A DNA stretch of 42,774 nucleotides from Pseudomonadota bacterium (GTDB lineage Bacteria > Pseudomonadota > Alphaproteobacteria > Rhizobiales > Xanthobacteraceae), in NCBI GenBank assembly GCA_023449855.1, contig JAEXHR010000311.1, positions 1 to 42,774 of the forward strand. Reading direction: 5' to 3'. The first letter of the stretch is position 1; every line of letters begins with the position of its first letter. Under the pieces are notes generated by a model. The model was not told the DNA's origin. It saw only the letters and a list, made by a program, of their open reading frames with translations, and made no database searches. Shown in pieces: positions 35,221 to 42,774 of the stretch. Both the position numbers and the translations under genes were made by a program.

Positions 35221-36894
35221 ATGGATCGAGCCAAGAATTCGCGCCTCGTGCGCAGCCCGCGCGGCACCGAGCTCTCGGCCAAGGACTGGCTGACCGAAGC
35301 GCCGCTGCGCATGTTGATGAACAATCTCGATCCGGAAGTCGCCGAGAACCCCAACGAGCTCGTGGTCTATGGCGGCATCGGCCGCGCCGCACGCAGCTGG
35401 GAGGCGTTCGACCAGATCGTTGCCTCGCTGCGCAACCTCAACAATGACGAGACGCTGCTGGTGCAGTCCGGCAAGCCGGTCGGCGTATTCCGCACCCATG
35501 CGGATGCGCCGCGCGTGCTGATTGCGAACTCCAATCTCGTACCGCGCTGGGCCAATTGGGAGCACTTCAACGAGCTCGATCGCAAGGGCCTGATGATGTA
35601 CGGCCAGATGACCGCGGGCTCGTGGATCTATATCGGCTCGCAGGGCATCGTGCAGGGCACCTACGAGACGTTCGTGGAAGCCGGCCGCCAGCATTACAAT
35701 GGCGATCTCTCCGGCCGCTGGATCCTCACTGCCGGCCTCGGCGGCATGGGCGGCGCACAGACGCTGGCGGCCACCATGGCGGGCGCCTCGTGCCTCGCGG
35801 TCGAGTGCCAGCCAAGCCGCATCGAGATGCGGCTGAAGAGCGGCTACGTGGACGTCCAGGCCAAGGATCTCGACGACGCGCTCGCGATCATCGAGAAGGC
35901 GAAGCAGGACAAGAAGGCCATCTCGGTGGCGGTGCTTGGTAATGCCGCCGATATCTTCCCGGAACTCGTGCGTCGTGGCATCAAGCCGGACATCGTGACC
36001 GACCAGACCTCGGCGCATGATCCCGTGAACGGCTATCTCCCGAAGGGCTGGACGCTCGCGGAATGGGAAGCCAAGCGCAACAGTGATCCCGCCGCGGTCG
36101 AGAAAGCCTCGCGAAAGTCCATGAGCGAGCATGTCCGCGCCATGCTCGACTTCCACAAGATGGGCGTGCCCACCGTCGATTACGGCAACAACATCCGCCA
36201 GATGGCCAAGGAAGAAGGCGTCGATAACGCCTTCGACTTCCCCGGCTTCGTGCCCGCTTACATCCGTCCGCTGTTCTGCCGCGGCATCGGTCCGTTCCGC
36301 TGGGCCGCTCTGTCCGGTGATCCCGAGGACATCTACAAGACCGACGCCAAGGTGAAAGAGATCCTCGGACAAAACAAGGCGCTGGTGAACTGGCTCGACA
36401 TGGCGCGCGAGCGCATCCAGTTCCAGGGCTTGCCGGCGCGCATCTGCTGGGTTGGCCTCGGCGATCGCCATCGCCTCGGCCTCGCCTTCAACGAGATGGT
36501 CGCCTCAGGCGAACTGAAAGCGCCGATCGTCATCGGCCGCGATCATCTGGATTCCGGCTCGGTCGCCAGCCCGAACCGCGAAACCGAAGCCATGAAGGAT
36601 GGCTCTGATGCCGTTTCGGATTGGCCGTTGCTGAACGCACTGCTGAATTGCGCTTCTGGCGCAACCTGGGTGTCGCTGCATCATGGCGGCGGCGTCGGCA
36701 TGGGCTTCTCGCAGCATTCCGGCATGGTGATCGTTGCCGACGGCACACCGGAAGCCGCCAAGCGGCTCGAACGCGTGCTGTGGAACGATCCCGCCACCGG
36801 CGTGATGCGTCATGCCGATGCGGGCTATGACATCGCCATCGCCTGTGCTGAGGAACACGGCCTCAATCTGCCGTCGCTGCACGCCAAAGGTTGA
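35221..36894 (+). CDS. hutU: Urocanate hydratase HutU
   Basis: 557 residues, the standard urocanase length. It starts MDRAKNSRLVRSPRGTELS. It shows YGGIGRAARSW, the NAD-binding GLGGMGGAQ and, near the C-terminus, the conserved HHGGGVGMGFSQHSG. Urocanase uses tightly bound NAD+ to convert urocanate to imidazolonepropionate. The start is at 35221, though an open frame continues through the end of hutI. The hutI-hutU order with an 11-bp gap gives two successive steps. The enzyme that makes its substrate, HutH, is not in the window. Confidence 0.96.
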   Translation: MDRAKNSRLVRSPRGTELSAKDWLTEAPLRMLMNNLDPEVAENPNELVVYGGIGRAARSWEAFDQIVASLRNLNNDETLLVQSGKPVGVFRTHADAPRVLIANSNLVPRWANWEHFNELDRKGLMMYGQMTAGSWIYIGSQGIVQGTYETFVEAGRQHYNGDLSGRWILTAGLGGMGGAQTLAATMAGASCLAVECQPSRIEMRLKSGYVDVQAKDLDDALAIIEKAKQDKKAISVAVLGNAADIFPELVRRGIKPDIVTDQTSAHDPVNGYLPKGWTLAEWEAKRNSDPAAVEKASRKSMSEHVRAMLDFHKMGVPTVDYGNNIRQMAKEEGVDNAFDFPGFVPAYIRPLFCRGIGPFRWAALSGDPEDIYKTDAKVKEILGQNKALVNWLDMARERIQFQGLPARICWVGLGDRHRLGLAFNEMVASGELKAPIVIGRDHLDSGSVASPNRETEAMKDGSDAVSDWPLLNALLNCASGATWVSLHHGGGVGMGFSQHSGMVIVADGTPEAAKRLERVLWNDPATGVMRHADAGYDIAIACAEEHGLNLPSLHAKG

Positions 36895-36903
36895 GCCAGA
36901 CGG

Positions 36904-37470
36904 ATGCAGATTCTCCGTGCCGCCGATTACAAGACCATGCCGTGGAAGAACGGCATGGGCTCGACGACGGAGATCGCGATCCATCCGGCAGACGCAAAAC
37001 TGGACGACTTCGACTGGCGCGTCAGTATGGCGCAGGTTGCCAGCGATGGCCCGTTCTCATTGTTTGCCGACATCGACCGCACCTTGCTGGTACTTGAAGG
37101 CGACGGCATCGACCTCAGCGTTGCCGGTTGCGCACCCGTGCGGATCGATCGCGAGAGGATTCATTCGTTCCCGGGCGACCGGCCGACATCGGCCAAATTG
37201 GTGGGTGGAGCGATTATCGATCTCAACATCATGAGCCGTCGCAATGCAGTGCATCACGATGTGAGGCGCATAAAACTCGCACAAAGCCTGGACTTTATCG
37301 TTTCTACGCGAACGATCTTCGTGACCGAACAAGGTGAGGTTGAGATCGTCGCCCCGACGGCAACGGCTCTGCTCGGCACGCGCGATGCGATGGTCGTGGA
37401 TGAAACCACGCCGCATCTCACGTTCAGTACAAAGGGCGCAGCGCAGATCATCGCCATTCAGTTCCGGTAG
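36904..37470 (+). CDS. hutD: HutD family protein
   Basis: 188 residues, cupin-like. Family signatures are the opening YKTMPWKNGMGSTTEIAI and WRVSMAQVASDGPFS, followed by RTLLVLEGDG. HutD is found in hut operons of many proteobacteria; in Pseudomonas it appears to limit hut expression or protect from toxic intermediates, and no enzyme activity is established. The gene starts 9 bp after hutU and is the last gene of the plus-strand hut unit. Confidence 0.9.
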   Translation: MQILRAADYKTMPWKNGMGSTTEIAIHPADAKLDDFDWRVSMAQVASDGPFSLFADIDRTLLVLEGDGIDLSVAGCAPVRIDRERIHSFPGDRPTSAKLVGGAIIDLNIMSRRNAVHHDVRRIKLAQSLDFIVSTRTIFVTEQGEVEIVAPTATALLGTRDAMVVDETTPHLTFSTKGAAQIIAIQFR

Positions 37471-37627
37471 CTATATCCGGATTTCCGCATCGATTCTGAT
37501 GGCTTCATAAATTGAAGAAATGCCATAAAGATCAAATATATAACATATACTAATTACGGATATTTGATTAGCAGGGAATCACTGCAACACTCAGTCTGAT
37601 CAGAGGCAACGAAGAGGCGAGGATTCG

Positions 37628-38506
37628 ATGCATCGCAGACATCACAACATTCCTATCGAAATCGTGCGTACGGTTGTTGCGATCTCTGAAGCGGGCAGCC
37701 TGACCAAGGCGGCCGATCAAATGGGCCTGAGCCAGCCCGCAGTGAGTTCGCAGATCAAACGCCTCGAACAGATCGTCGGCGGCTCGTTGTTCAGCAAGAC
37801 ACCGAACGGCAGCTGCCCCACCGATCTCGGCAAGCTGGTGCTCGCGCAGGCACGCAAGATCATTGAAGCCAATGATCAGGTGCTCGCCCTTGGCGGCGCC
37901 GACAGCAATTCGGGGCGCTTGCGGCTTGGATTGAGCTCGCTGCTCAGCCGTCAATTCGTCGAGCATCAAGCCAACAGCCTTGGCGACGTGCACATCCAGG
38001 CTGGCGCCTCGCACGAAATTTCCAGCGCACTGGTCGAAGGCCATATCGATGTCGCATGCTTCTATCAGCGCGGTGACATCGATGCCGACCTCGCCACACT
38101 GATCGTCGATGAATACGAAGATCGCCTTGTCTGGGTGCGGTCGAAGAATTTCGTGCTCAGCCCCGGTGCGCCGATCCCGATCGTCACCTGGACCAATGAT
38201 GACTGGATGATCAATACGCTGACGCGCCATGGGCTCTCCTACCGGATCGCTTTCAGCAGCCAGGACTATGACGCCAAGAAGTCCGCCGTCGAGGCCGGCA
38301 TCGGCCTCACAGCGATGCCGAGCCGGATGATTCCGAATGGCCTGGTCTGGGCAAAGGAATATTACTTGCCGGAGCTTCCGACCATCAAGAACCTGCTCTG
38401 CATCCGGCAGGGCCTGAGTTCAAGCCGCGTGCTGGAGTTGAAGAACCAGCTCTCCGAACTGTTCATGTATCACTCGGCACCGAGGGAAACCCACAAAGTT
38501 GCCTGA
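37628..38506 (+). CDS. LysR family transcriptional regulator
   Basis: 292 residues. The N-terminal winged helix (AISEAGSLTKAADQMGLSQPAVSSQIKRLEQIVGGSLFSK, in pieces) is followed by a periplasmic-binding-like effector domain. GAGG lies about nine bases before the ATG. The 157-bp AT-rich gap upstream contains TATA-rich stretches and the weak dyad GGCTTCATAAATTGAAG, and probably holds its own promoter. Whether it controls the hut genes or something else is unknown; its nearest divergent partner is absent. It overlaps the following small gene by 8 bases. Confidence 0.88.
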   Translation: MHRRHHNIPIEIVRTVVAISEAGSLTKAADQMGLSQPAVSSQIKRLEQIVGGSLFSKTPNGSCPTDLGKLVLAQARKIIEANDQVLALGGADSNSGRLRLGLSSLLSRQFVEHQANSLGDVHIQAGASHEISSALVEGHIDVACFYQRGDIDADLATLIVDEYEDRLVWVRSKNFVLSPGAPIPIVTWTNDDWMINTLTRHGLSYRIAFSSQDYDAKKSAVEAGIGLTAMPSRMIPNGLVWAKEYYLPELPTIKNLLCIRQGLSSSRVLELKNQLSELFMYHSAPRETHKVA

Positions 38507-38687
38507 CGAGGCCACCTATTTTCGCGAGCAGGCCGAGCGCTGCGAAAAACTCGCGCGCGAGGCCGATGACCCCGCCATCCGCGAGCGGCTGCTGAATCTT
38601 GCGATGGAATACAGTCGCCGCGCGCAAGTGCGTCCGCCACCGCCGCCACGACGACGCCGGCCGCCGACCTATCCGAACCGCGGCTGA
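38499..38687 (+). CDS. Small hypothetical protein, Bradyrhizobium-type REQAERC family
   Basis: 62 residues, starting at TTG 38499 within the end of the LysR gene. The first half, DEATYFREQAERCEKLAREADDPAIRERLLNLAMEYSRRA, read in parts, is an amphipathic helical pair. It resembles a short family I recall from Bradyrhizobium-type genomes as a (Y/F)REQAERC..LARE pattern. The second half is Pro/Arg-rich (RPPPPPRRRRPP). Function is unknown. Translation is probably coupled to the LysR gene. It is judged real by the helical pattern; the start is uncertain. Confidence 0.55.
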   Translation: MPDEATYFREQAERCEKLAREADDPAIRERLLNLAMEYSRRAQVRPPPPPRRRRPPTYPNRG

Positions 38688-38911
38688 CCCCCAGTTCCGA
38701 CGCGCTGCGCAGCCGCAGCTCCGCATATCCGCGACGTCGACACCATCATCTCGCTGAAAGATCGCGTCGTTGCCGAGCCTCGTTGCAACGAACTGATCGC
38801 CCCCTGCTCTCTTCATGCGGAGCTTGTCCAAGGGCAACCGCGGCAGCGAGCGAACAGCACGGCGGCGCTTCATGACGCCATTGTGAGCCGGCCCATTGTC
38901 GCAAAGGCCCA

Positions 38912-38927
38912 TTTATAACGGTTCTAA
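38912..38927. promoter_or_regulatory. Irr/ICE-like iron box upstream of feoAB
   Basis: TTTATAACGGTTCTAA is an imperfect dyad, TTATAA-CGG-TTCTAA. It resembles the rhizobial iron control element bound by Irr, which has TTTAGAA/TTCTAAA halves. It lies about 55 bp before the feoA start, where an iron regulator would act. Confirmation needs a motif score or binding test. Confidence 0.4.
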
Positions 38928-38982
38928 TCGAAAACTTCGGTATGTCTTGACCTGACTTGATGGCTGCTCGACAAGGTCCGGC

Positions 38983-39267
38983 ATGACGCTCCCTGAGACC
39001 ACTTCACCTGCAACGATAGATCGCGATATGCGCCTCGGCGAAGCCCCACGCGGTTTCGTCGGCACCATCGTTGCGCTGCATCCCGAAAGCGCCGGGCCGA
39101 CCTCGCACGAACTCGAACAGTATCTGCTCGAGATGGGTTTCACCGAGGGGGCGCGGGTCGAAATCCTGCATCAGGGTGCGATCAGGCAAGACCCGATCGC
39201 AGTGCGCGTCGATAACATCACGATCGCCGTGCGCCGGCGGGAAGCAATGGCAGTTCTCGTAAAATGA
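38983..39267 (+). CDS. feoA: Ferrous iron transport protein FeoA
   Basis: 94 residues, SH3-like FeoA domain (RGFVGTIVALHP... LLEMGFTEGARVEILHQG... DPIAVRVDNITIAVRR). The first 20 residues are an unconserved tail. AAGGTCCGGC precedes the ATG. FeoA supports the FeoB channel on the cytoplasmic side. Its stop overlaps the feoB start as ATGA, so the pair is coupled. No feoC follows feoB. Confidence 0.93.
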   Translation: MTLPETTSPATIDRDMRLGEAPRGFVGTIVALHPESAGPTSHELEQYLLEMGFTEGARVEILHQGAIRQDPIAVRVDNITIAVRRREAMAVLVK

Positions 39268-41150
39268 CGATTTCAGACGTGACCGGCGAGCGTTTCAATC
39301 TCGCGCTGGTCGGTGTTCCCAACAGCGGTAAGACGTCGCTCTTCAATGCCCTTACCGGCAGTCGCCAAAAAGTCGCCAACTATGCCGGCGTCACCATCGA
39401 GCGGAAGAGCGGCGCCTTCGTCACGCCTGCCGGCCGCCAGGTAACTCTGCTCGACCTGCCCGGCACCTATTCTCTCCGCGGTCGCAGCCCCGATGAAATC
39501 ATCACCCGCGATGTCGTACTCGGTAAACGGCCGGGTGAGGCAGCGCCCGATCTCATCTTGTGTATTGCAGACGCCACCAATCTGCGCCTGACGCTGCGGC
39601 TGATCCTCGAATTGAAGCGCACCGGCCGACCGCTGCTGATGGTGCTCAATATGTTCGATATCGCGCAGCGCCGCGGCATCGCGATCGACGTGGAAGCCAT
39701 GTCCGCCGCACTGGGCATTCCCATCATCACCTCCATCGCGGTGAAGAAAGGCGGCGCCGATGCGCTCCGCCAGCGCACCGACGAGCTCGCGGCCAGTATG
39801 CCCGCACCGGCTGCATCCAGCGAATGGGCGCAGACGAGCATTGCGGACCTCAAAGCCTATCAACGCGAGGCCGACCGCATCATCCGCGAGACGGTGACGA
39901 TGCCCGCAAAGCCGGACACGCTGACGACCCGCGTCGATGCCGTGGTCCTACACCCGGTCTGGGGGCTGGTCCTGCTGGCGTCGATCCTGTTCGTGATGTT
40001 CCAGGCGGTTTTCTCCTGGGCGCAGCCGTTGATGGAATTGCTGTCTGATTCCTTCGGTGCGCTCGGCACACTGGTGGCGCAGGTCATGCCCGAGGGCATA
40101 TTCCAGAGCTTCCTTCAGAACGGTCTGATTGCCGGCGTCGGCAGCGTGCTCGTGTTTCTGCCGCAGATCATCATCATCTTCCTGTTCATCCTGTTGCTGG
40201 AAGACTTCGGCTACATGGCCAGGGCGGCGTTCCTGATGGACCGCATCATGGGCGGCGCCGGCCTGCATGGCCGCGCCTTCATCCCGCTGTTGTCCAGCTT
40301 CGCATGCGCCATTCCCGGCATCATGGCGACGCGCGTGATCGACAACCGACGCGACCGCTTTACGACCATCCTGATCGCGCCGCTGATGACCTGCTCGGCA
40401 CGCATCCCGGTCTATACGCTGATCATCGCAGCCTTTATTCCGGCGACGAATGTCTTCGGCTGGATCAATCTACAGGGCCTTGTGATGTTCGGCCTCTACG
40501 TCACCGGCATCGTCAGCGCGCTGCTCGTATCTTTCGTCATCAAGTTCTTTATGCTGCGCGACTACCAGCCCGCGCCGTTCATGCTGGAATTGCCTGACTA
40601 CAAGCTACCGCGCCTGAAGAGCATCGCCATCGGCGTCTATACGCGAGCCAAGATGTTCCTGCAGCGCGCGGGCACGACGATCCTGTCGATGATGATCCTG
40701 ATCTGGTTCCTGGCCTCGTTCCCGCAGCCGCCGGCCGGCGCCGAGGGTCCAGCGATCGACTACAGCCTCGCAGCTATCATCGGCAAGGCGCTGGAGCCGC
40801 TCTTCGCGCCGATCGGCTTCAACTGGCAGATCGTGGTGGCGCTGATCCCAGGCATGGCGGCCCGCGAGGTCGCGGTCGGCGCACTCGGCACGGTCTATGC
40901 GATCGAGGGCGGCAAGGAAGCGGCCGAGGCGATCGGCCAGGCGCTGACCAGCAAATGGAGCCTCGCCACGGCGCTGTCGTTCCTTGCCTGGTTCATCTTC
41001 GCCCCGCAATGCGCCTCGACGCTGGCGGTGATCCGCCGCGAGACCGGCGGCACCAAGTGGATGTTGATCACCTTCTTCTACATGTTCGCGCTGGCCTATC
41101 TGGCGAGCCTGGTCACGTACAAGGTCGCGGTCGCTGCGGGACTGGGGTGA
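39264..41150 (+). CDS. feoB: Ferrous iron transporter FeoB
   Basis: 628 residues, a compact form; E. coli FeoB has about 770. The G domain has G1 GVPNSGKTS (17-25), Thr44 in the switch region (GVTIERKSG), G3 DLPG (64-67) and G4 NMFD (129-132). Helical and membrane gate segments follow, including LSSFACAIPGIMATRVI and ALIPGMAAREVAVGALG. It imports Fe2+ across the inner membrane. It is the second gene of feoAB, and a dispersed palindrome begins 3 bp past its TGA stop. No FeoC-like gene is adjacent. Confidence 0.96.
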   Translation: MTISDVTGERFNLALVGVPNSGKTSLFNALTGSRQKVANYAGVTIERKSGAFVTPAGRQVTLLDLPGTYSLRGRSPDEIITRDVVLGKRPGEAAPDLILCIADATNLRLTLRLILELKRTGRPLLMVLNMFDIAQRRGIAIDVEAMSAALGIPIITSIAVKKGGADALRQRTDELAASMPAPAASSEWAQTSIADLKAYQREADRIIRETVTMPAKPDTLTTRVDAVVLHPVWGLVLLASILFVMFQAVFSWAQPLMELLSDSFGALGTLVAQVMPEGIFQSFLQNGLIAGVGSVLVFLPQIIIIFLFILLLEDFGYMARAAFLMDRIMGGAGLHGRAFIPLLSSFACAIPGIMATRVIDNRRDRFTTILIAPLMTCSARIPVYTLIIAAFIPATNVFGWINLQGLVMFGLYVTGIVSALLVSFVIKFFMLRDYQPAPFMLELPDYKLPRLKSIAIGVYTRAKMFLQRAGTTILSMMILIWFLASFPQPPAGAEGPAIDYSLAAIIGKALEPLFAPIGFNWQIVVALIPGMAAREVAVGALGTVYAIEGGKEAAEAIGQALTSKWSLATALSFLAWFIFAPQCASTLAVIRRETGGTKWMLITFFYMFALAYLASLVTYKVAVAAGLG

Positions 41151-41153
41151 GCC

Positions 41154-41241
41154 GTAGGGCGGATGAGCAAAGCGCAATCCGCCGCAGCCGTCGCCACATA
41201 CATTCGGCCGGCGGATTACGCCTCCGGCTCATCCGCCCTAC
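41154..41241. repeat. Palindromic intergenic repeat, GTAGGGCGGAT family, copy 3
   Basis: GTAGGGCGGATGAG (41154-41167) is perfectly mirrored by CTCATCCGCCCTAC (41228-41241). Inner parts AGCGCAATCCGCCG and CGGCGGATTACGCC also pair. It fills the space between convergent feoB and the gamma-glutamyltransferase gene. It is the same family as 7242-7333 and 8294-8333, differing in the loop. Confidence 0.8.
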
Positions 41242-41251
41242 AAGCTACGCT

Positions 41252-42774
41252 TCAAAATCCCGCCGCGTGGCCATCCTTGCGCGGATCGGAGCCGGCGACA
41301 TAGCCGCCGTCGATCCTGTGCACCAGTTGCGCGCCGCCGAAGCCGAAGGCCGAGTCCGGCGGTTCGCGGACGATCTGATGGCCGCGGCTCTTGAGCTCGG
41401 CTGCGACCTCGTCCGACACGCCATTCTCGATCGCCACCCTGAGCCCATCGACATAGCGCCAGCGTGGCGCGTCTGCCGCCGCCTGCGGATCCTGTCCCCA
41501 CAGCTGCATGCGCAGCATCATCTGCAGATGGCCCTGCGCCTGCATCGGCCCCCCCATCAGGCCGAACGCCATCAGCGGCTGATCACCACGCATGACGAAG
41601 CCCGGAATAATGGTCTGGAACGGCCGTTTGCGCGGGCCGACCTGATTGGGATGCCCCTCATCGAGCACGAAGCCGAAGCCGCGATTCTGCAGGCTGATGC
41701 CGGTGCCGGGCACCACCACGCCGGAGCCGAAGCCGGAATAGTTCGACTGGATGTAGGACACCATCATGCCGGAGGCGTCGCCGGTAGCCAGACACACGGT
41801 CCCCCCCGTCTTCGGCGCACCGGCGCCGAAGTCCTGCGCGCGGCTGCGGTCAATCAGCTTCGCGCGCGATGCGAGATAGGACGGGTTCTGCAGATGCGCC
41901 ACAGTGACATCGCGCATGTAGTCGAGATCGGCGGCGTAGGCATAGGCATCGGCGAAAGCGAGCTTCACCGCCTCGATCTGTAGATGCAGCGCGTCGGCGC
42001 TGTCGACGACCAGACCATCGATGCCCGCAGCCTGGATGATGCCGAGCGCCATCAGCGCCACGATGCCCTGCCCGTTCGGCGGGATTTCGTGCAATGCCGT
42101 GTCGCCGAACGTCTGCCGGATGGTGCCGCACCAGTCGTTGCAATGGGCGGCGAGATCGGCCTCGTCGAGAACGGCACCATGCTGGCGCGCAAAATCCGCG
42201 ATCCGCCCGGCGAGTTCGCCGCGATAGAACGCATCCCCCTTGGTCTCGGCAATAAGCTTCAGCGAATAGGCGTGCCCCGGCATCCGAAACAATTCGCCAG
42301 CCAACGGTGCGCGGCCATTCGGCGTGAAGGTCTCGGCGAAGCCCGGCTGGCTCTTCAATTCCTCCGCACCGCGCCGCCACAATTCGGCGATCACCGGCGA
42401 AACATGGAAGCCATTCTCCGCATAGGAGATCGCAGGTTCGAAAAGCTGTGCGAAAGGCAGCTTGCCGAAACGCTCGGAGAGATCGACCCAGGCCGACACT
42501 GCGCCCGGCACGGTGACACTCTCCCAGCCGCGATGCGGGAAGGTCTTGCGGCCGGCAAAGCGATCCGGCGTCCAGCCTGCGGGCGAGCGACCGGAAGCGT
42601 TGAGTCCGTGCAGGTCCTTGCCATCCCACAGGATGCAATAGGCGTCTGAACCGATGCCGTTGCCAGTCGGCTCCACTACCGTCAGCGCGATCGCCGCCGC
42701 CAGCGCCGCATCGAGGGCATTGCCGCCGCGCTCCAGCATCCGCAAACCGGCTTGCGTCGCCAGCGGCTGTGAAG
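41252..42774 (-). CDS. Gamma-glutamyltransferase family protein, 5' end outside the window
   Basis: At least 507 residues are visible and the frame stays open to the window edge (PLATQAGLRMLERGGNALDA), so the N-terminus is missing. The Ntn nucleophile Thr lies in GGTVCLATGD, codon at 41798-41800, with SNYSGFGSGVVVPGTGI and FGLMGGPMQAQ further on. The precursor self-cleaves before this Thr. It transfers or hydrolyses gamma-glutamyl groups of glutathione or related compounds. The exact substrate in this group of GGT-like acylases is unknown. It is convergent with feoB. Confidence 0.9.
   Translation of the reverse strand, partial: SQPLATQAGLRMLERGGNALDAALAAAIALTVVEPTGNGIGSDAYCILWDGKDLHGLNASGRSPAGWTPDRFAGRKTFPHRGWESVTVPGAVSAWVDLSERFGKLPFAQLFEPAISYAENGFHVSPVIAELWRRGAEELKSQPGFAETFTPNGRAPLAGELFRMPGHAYSLKLIAETKGDAFYRGELAGRIADFARQHGAVLDEADLAAHCNDWCGTIRQTFGDTALHEIPPNGQGIVALMALGIIQAAGIDGLVVDSADALHLQIEAVKLAFADAYAYAADLDYMRDVTVAHLQNPSYLASRAKLIDRSRAQDFGAGAPKTGGTVCLATGDASGMMVSYIQSNYSGFGSGVVVPGTGISLQNRGFGFVLDEGHPNQVGPRKRPFQTIIPGFVMRGDQPLMAFGLMGGPMQAQGHLQMMLRMQLWGQDPQAAADAPRWRYVDGLRVAIENGVSDEVAAELKSRGHQIVREPPDSAFGFGGAQLVHRIDGGYVAGSDPRKDGHAAGF

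Noticed and set aside
41151..41251. feoC after feoB
   Set aside because: The gap is about 100 bp and is filled by a dispersed palindrome.

Overview
The window is a GC-rich chromosomal segment that looks like a member of the Bradyrhizobium / Rhodopseudomonas / Afipia / Tardiphaga group (alphaproteobacteria). The reasons are the protein families, a SAM-II riboswitch in front of metX-metW, the gene order ftsE-ftsX next to an MJ0042 zinc-ribbon protein, and several families of long palindromic intergenic repeats of the kind common in these genomes. The assignment is inference; there is no rRNA, tRNA, phage, transposase or CRISPR array in the window. It reads as chromosomal core in the left half and a more accessory signalling and catabolic half to the right.

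Layout. 1-802 has no recognisable gene. 803-7247: M23 cell-wall peptidase, a small NAD(P)-binding protein, the chaperone clpB and a MOSC protein. 7349-7996: an exported TIGR02594-type cysteine-peptidase-fold protein. 8492-10560: metX-metW behind a promoter, SAM-II aptamer and terminator. 10691-13608: an operon of chorismate mutase, hisC-type aminotransferase and prephenate/arogenate dehydrogenase. 13714-19064: DUF2125 protein, ChaC-like cyclotransferase, plsC-type acyltransferase, YdcF-like protein, ftsX and ftsE. 19193-20980: zinc-ribbon membrane protein, single-domain response regulator, hotdog thioesterase.

21064-28747 is a signalling block. It holds a response regulator, a hybrid histidine kinase whose membrane domain carries every residue of the plant ETR1 ethylene/copper site, and, convergent with them, two tandem PAS-PAS-GAF-GGDEF-EAL proteins. 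This is the most interesting part of the window.

29035-38506 is a histidine/urocanate catabolic region: an SsuABC/TauABC-like ABC importer, the repressor hutC and hutF on the minus strand, and hutI, hutU, a hutD-family gene and a LysR regulator on the plus strand. A palindromic HutC-type operator lies in the hutF/hutI divergent promoter region. hutH and the formylglutamate amidohydrolase gene are not in the window. The right end holds feoA-feoB with an Irr/ICE-like box upstream, and a gamma-glutamyltransferase running off the edge.

Many intergenic gaps are filled by perfect or near-perfect palindromes of several sequence families. These sit directly at gene 3' ends and in three cases supply the stop codon itself.
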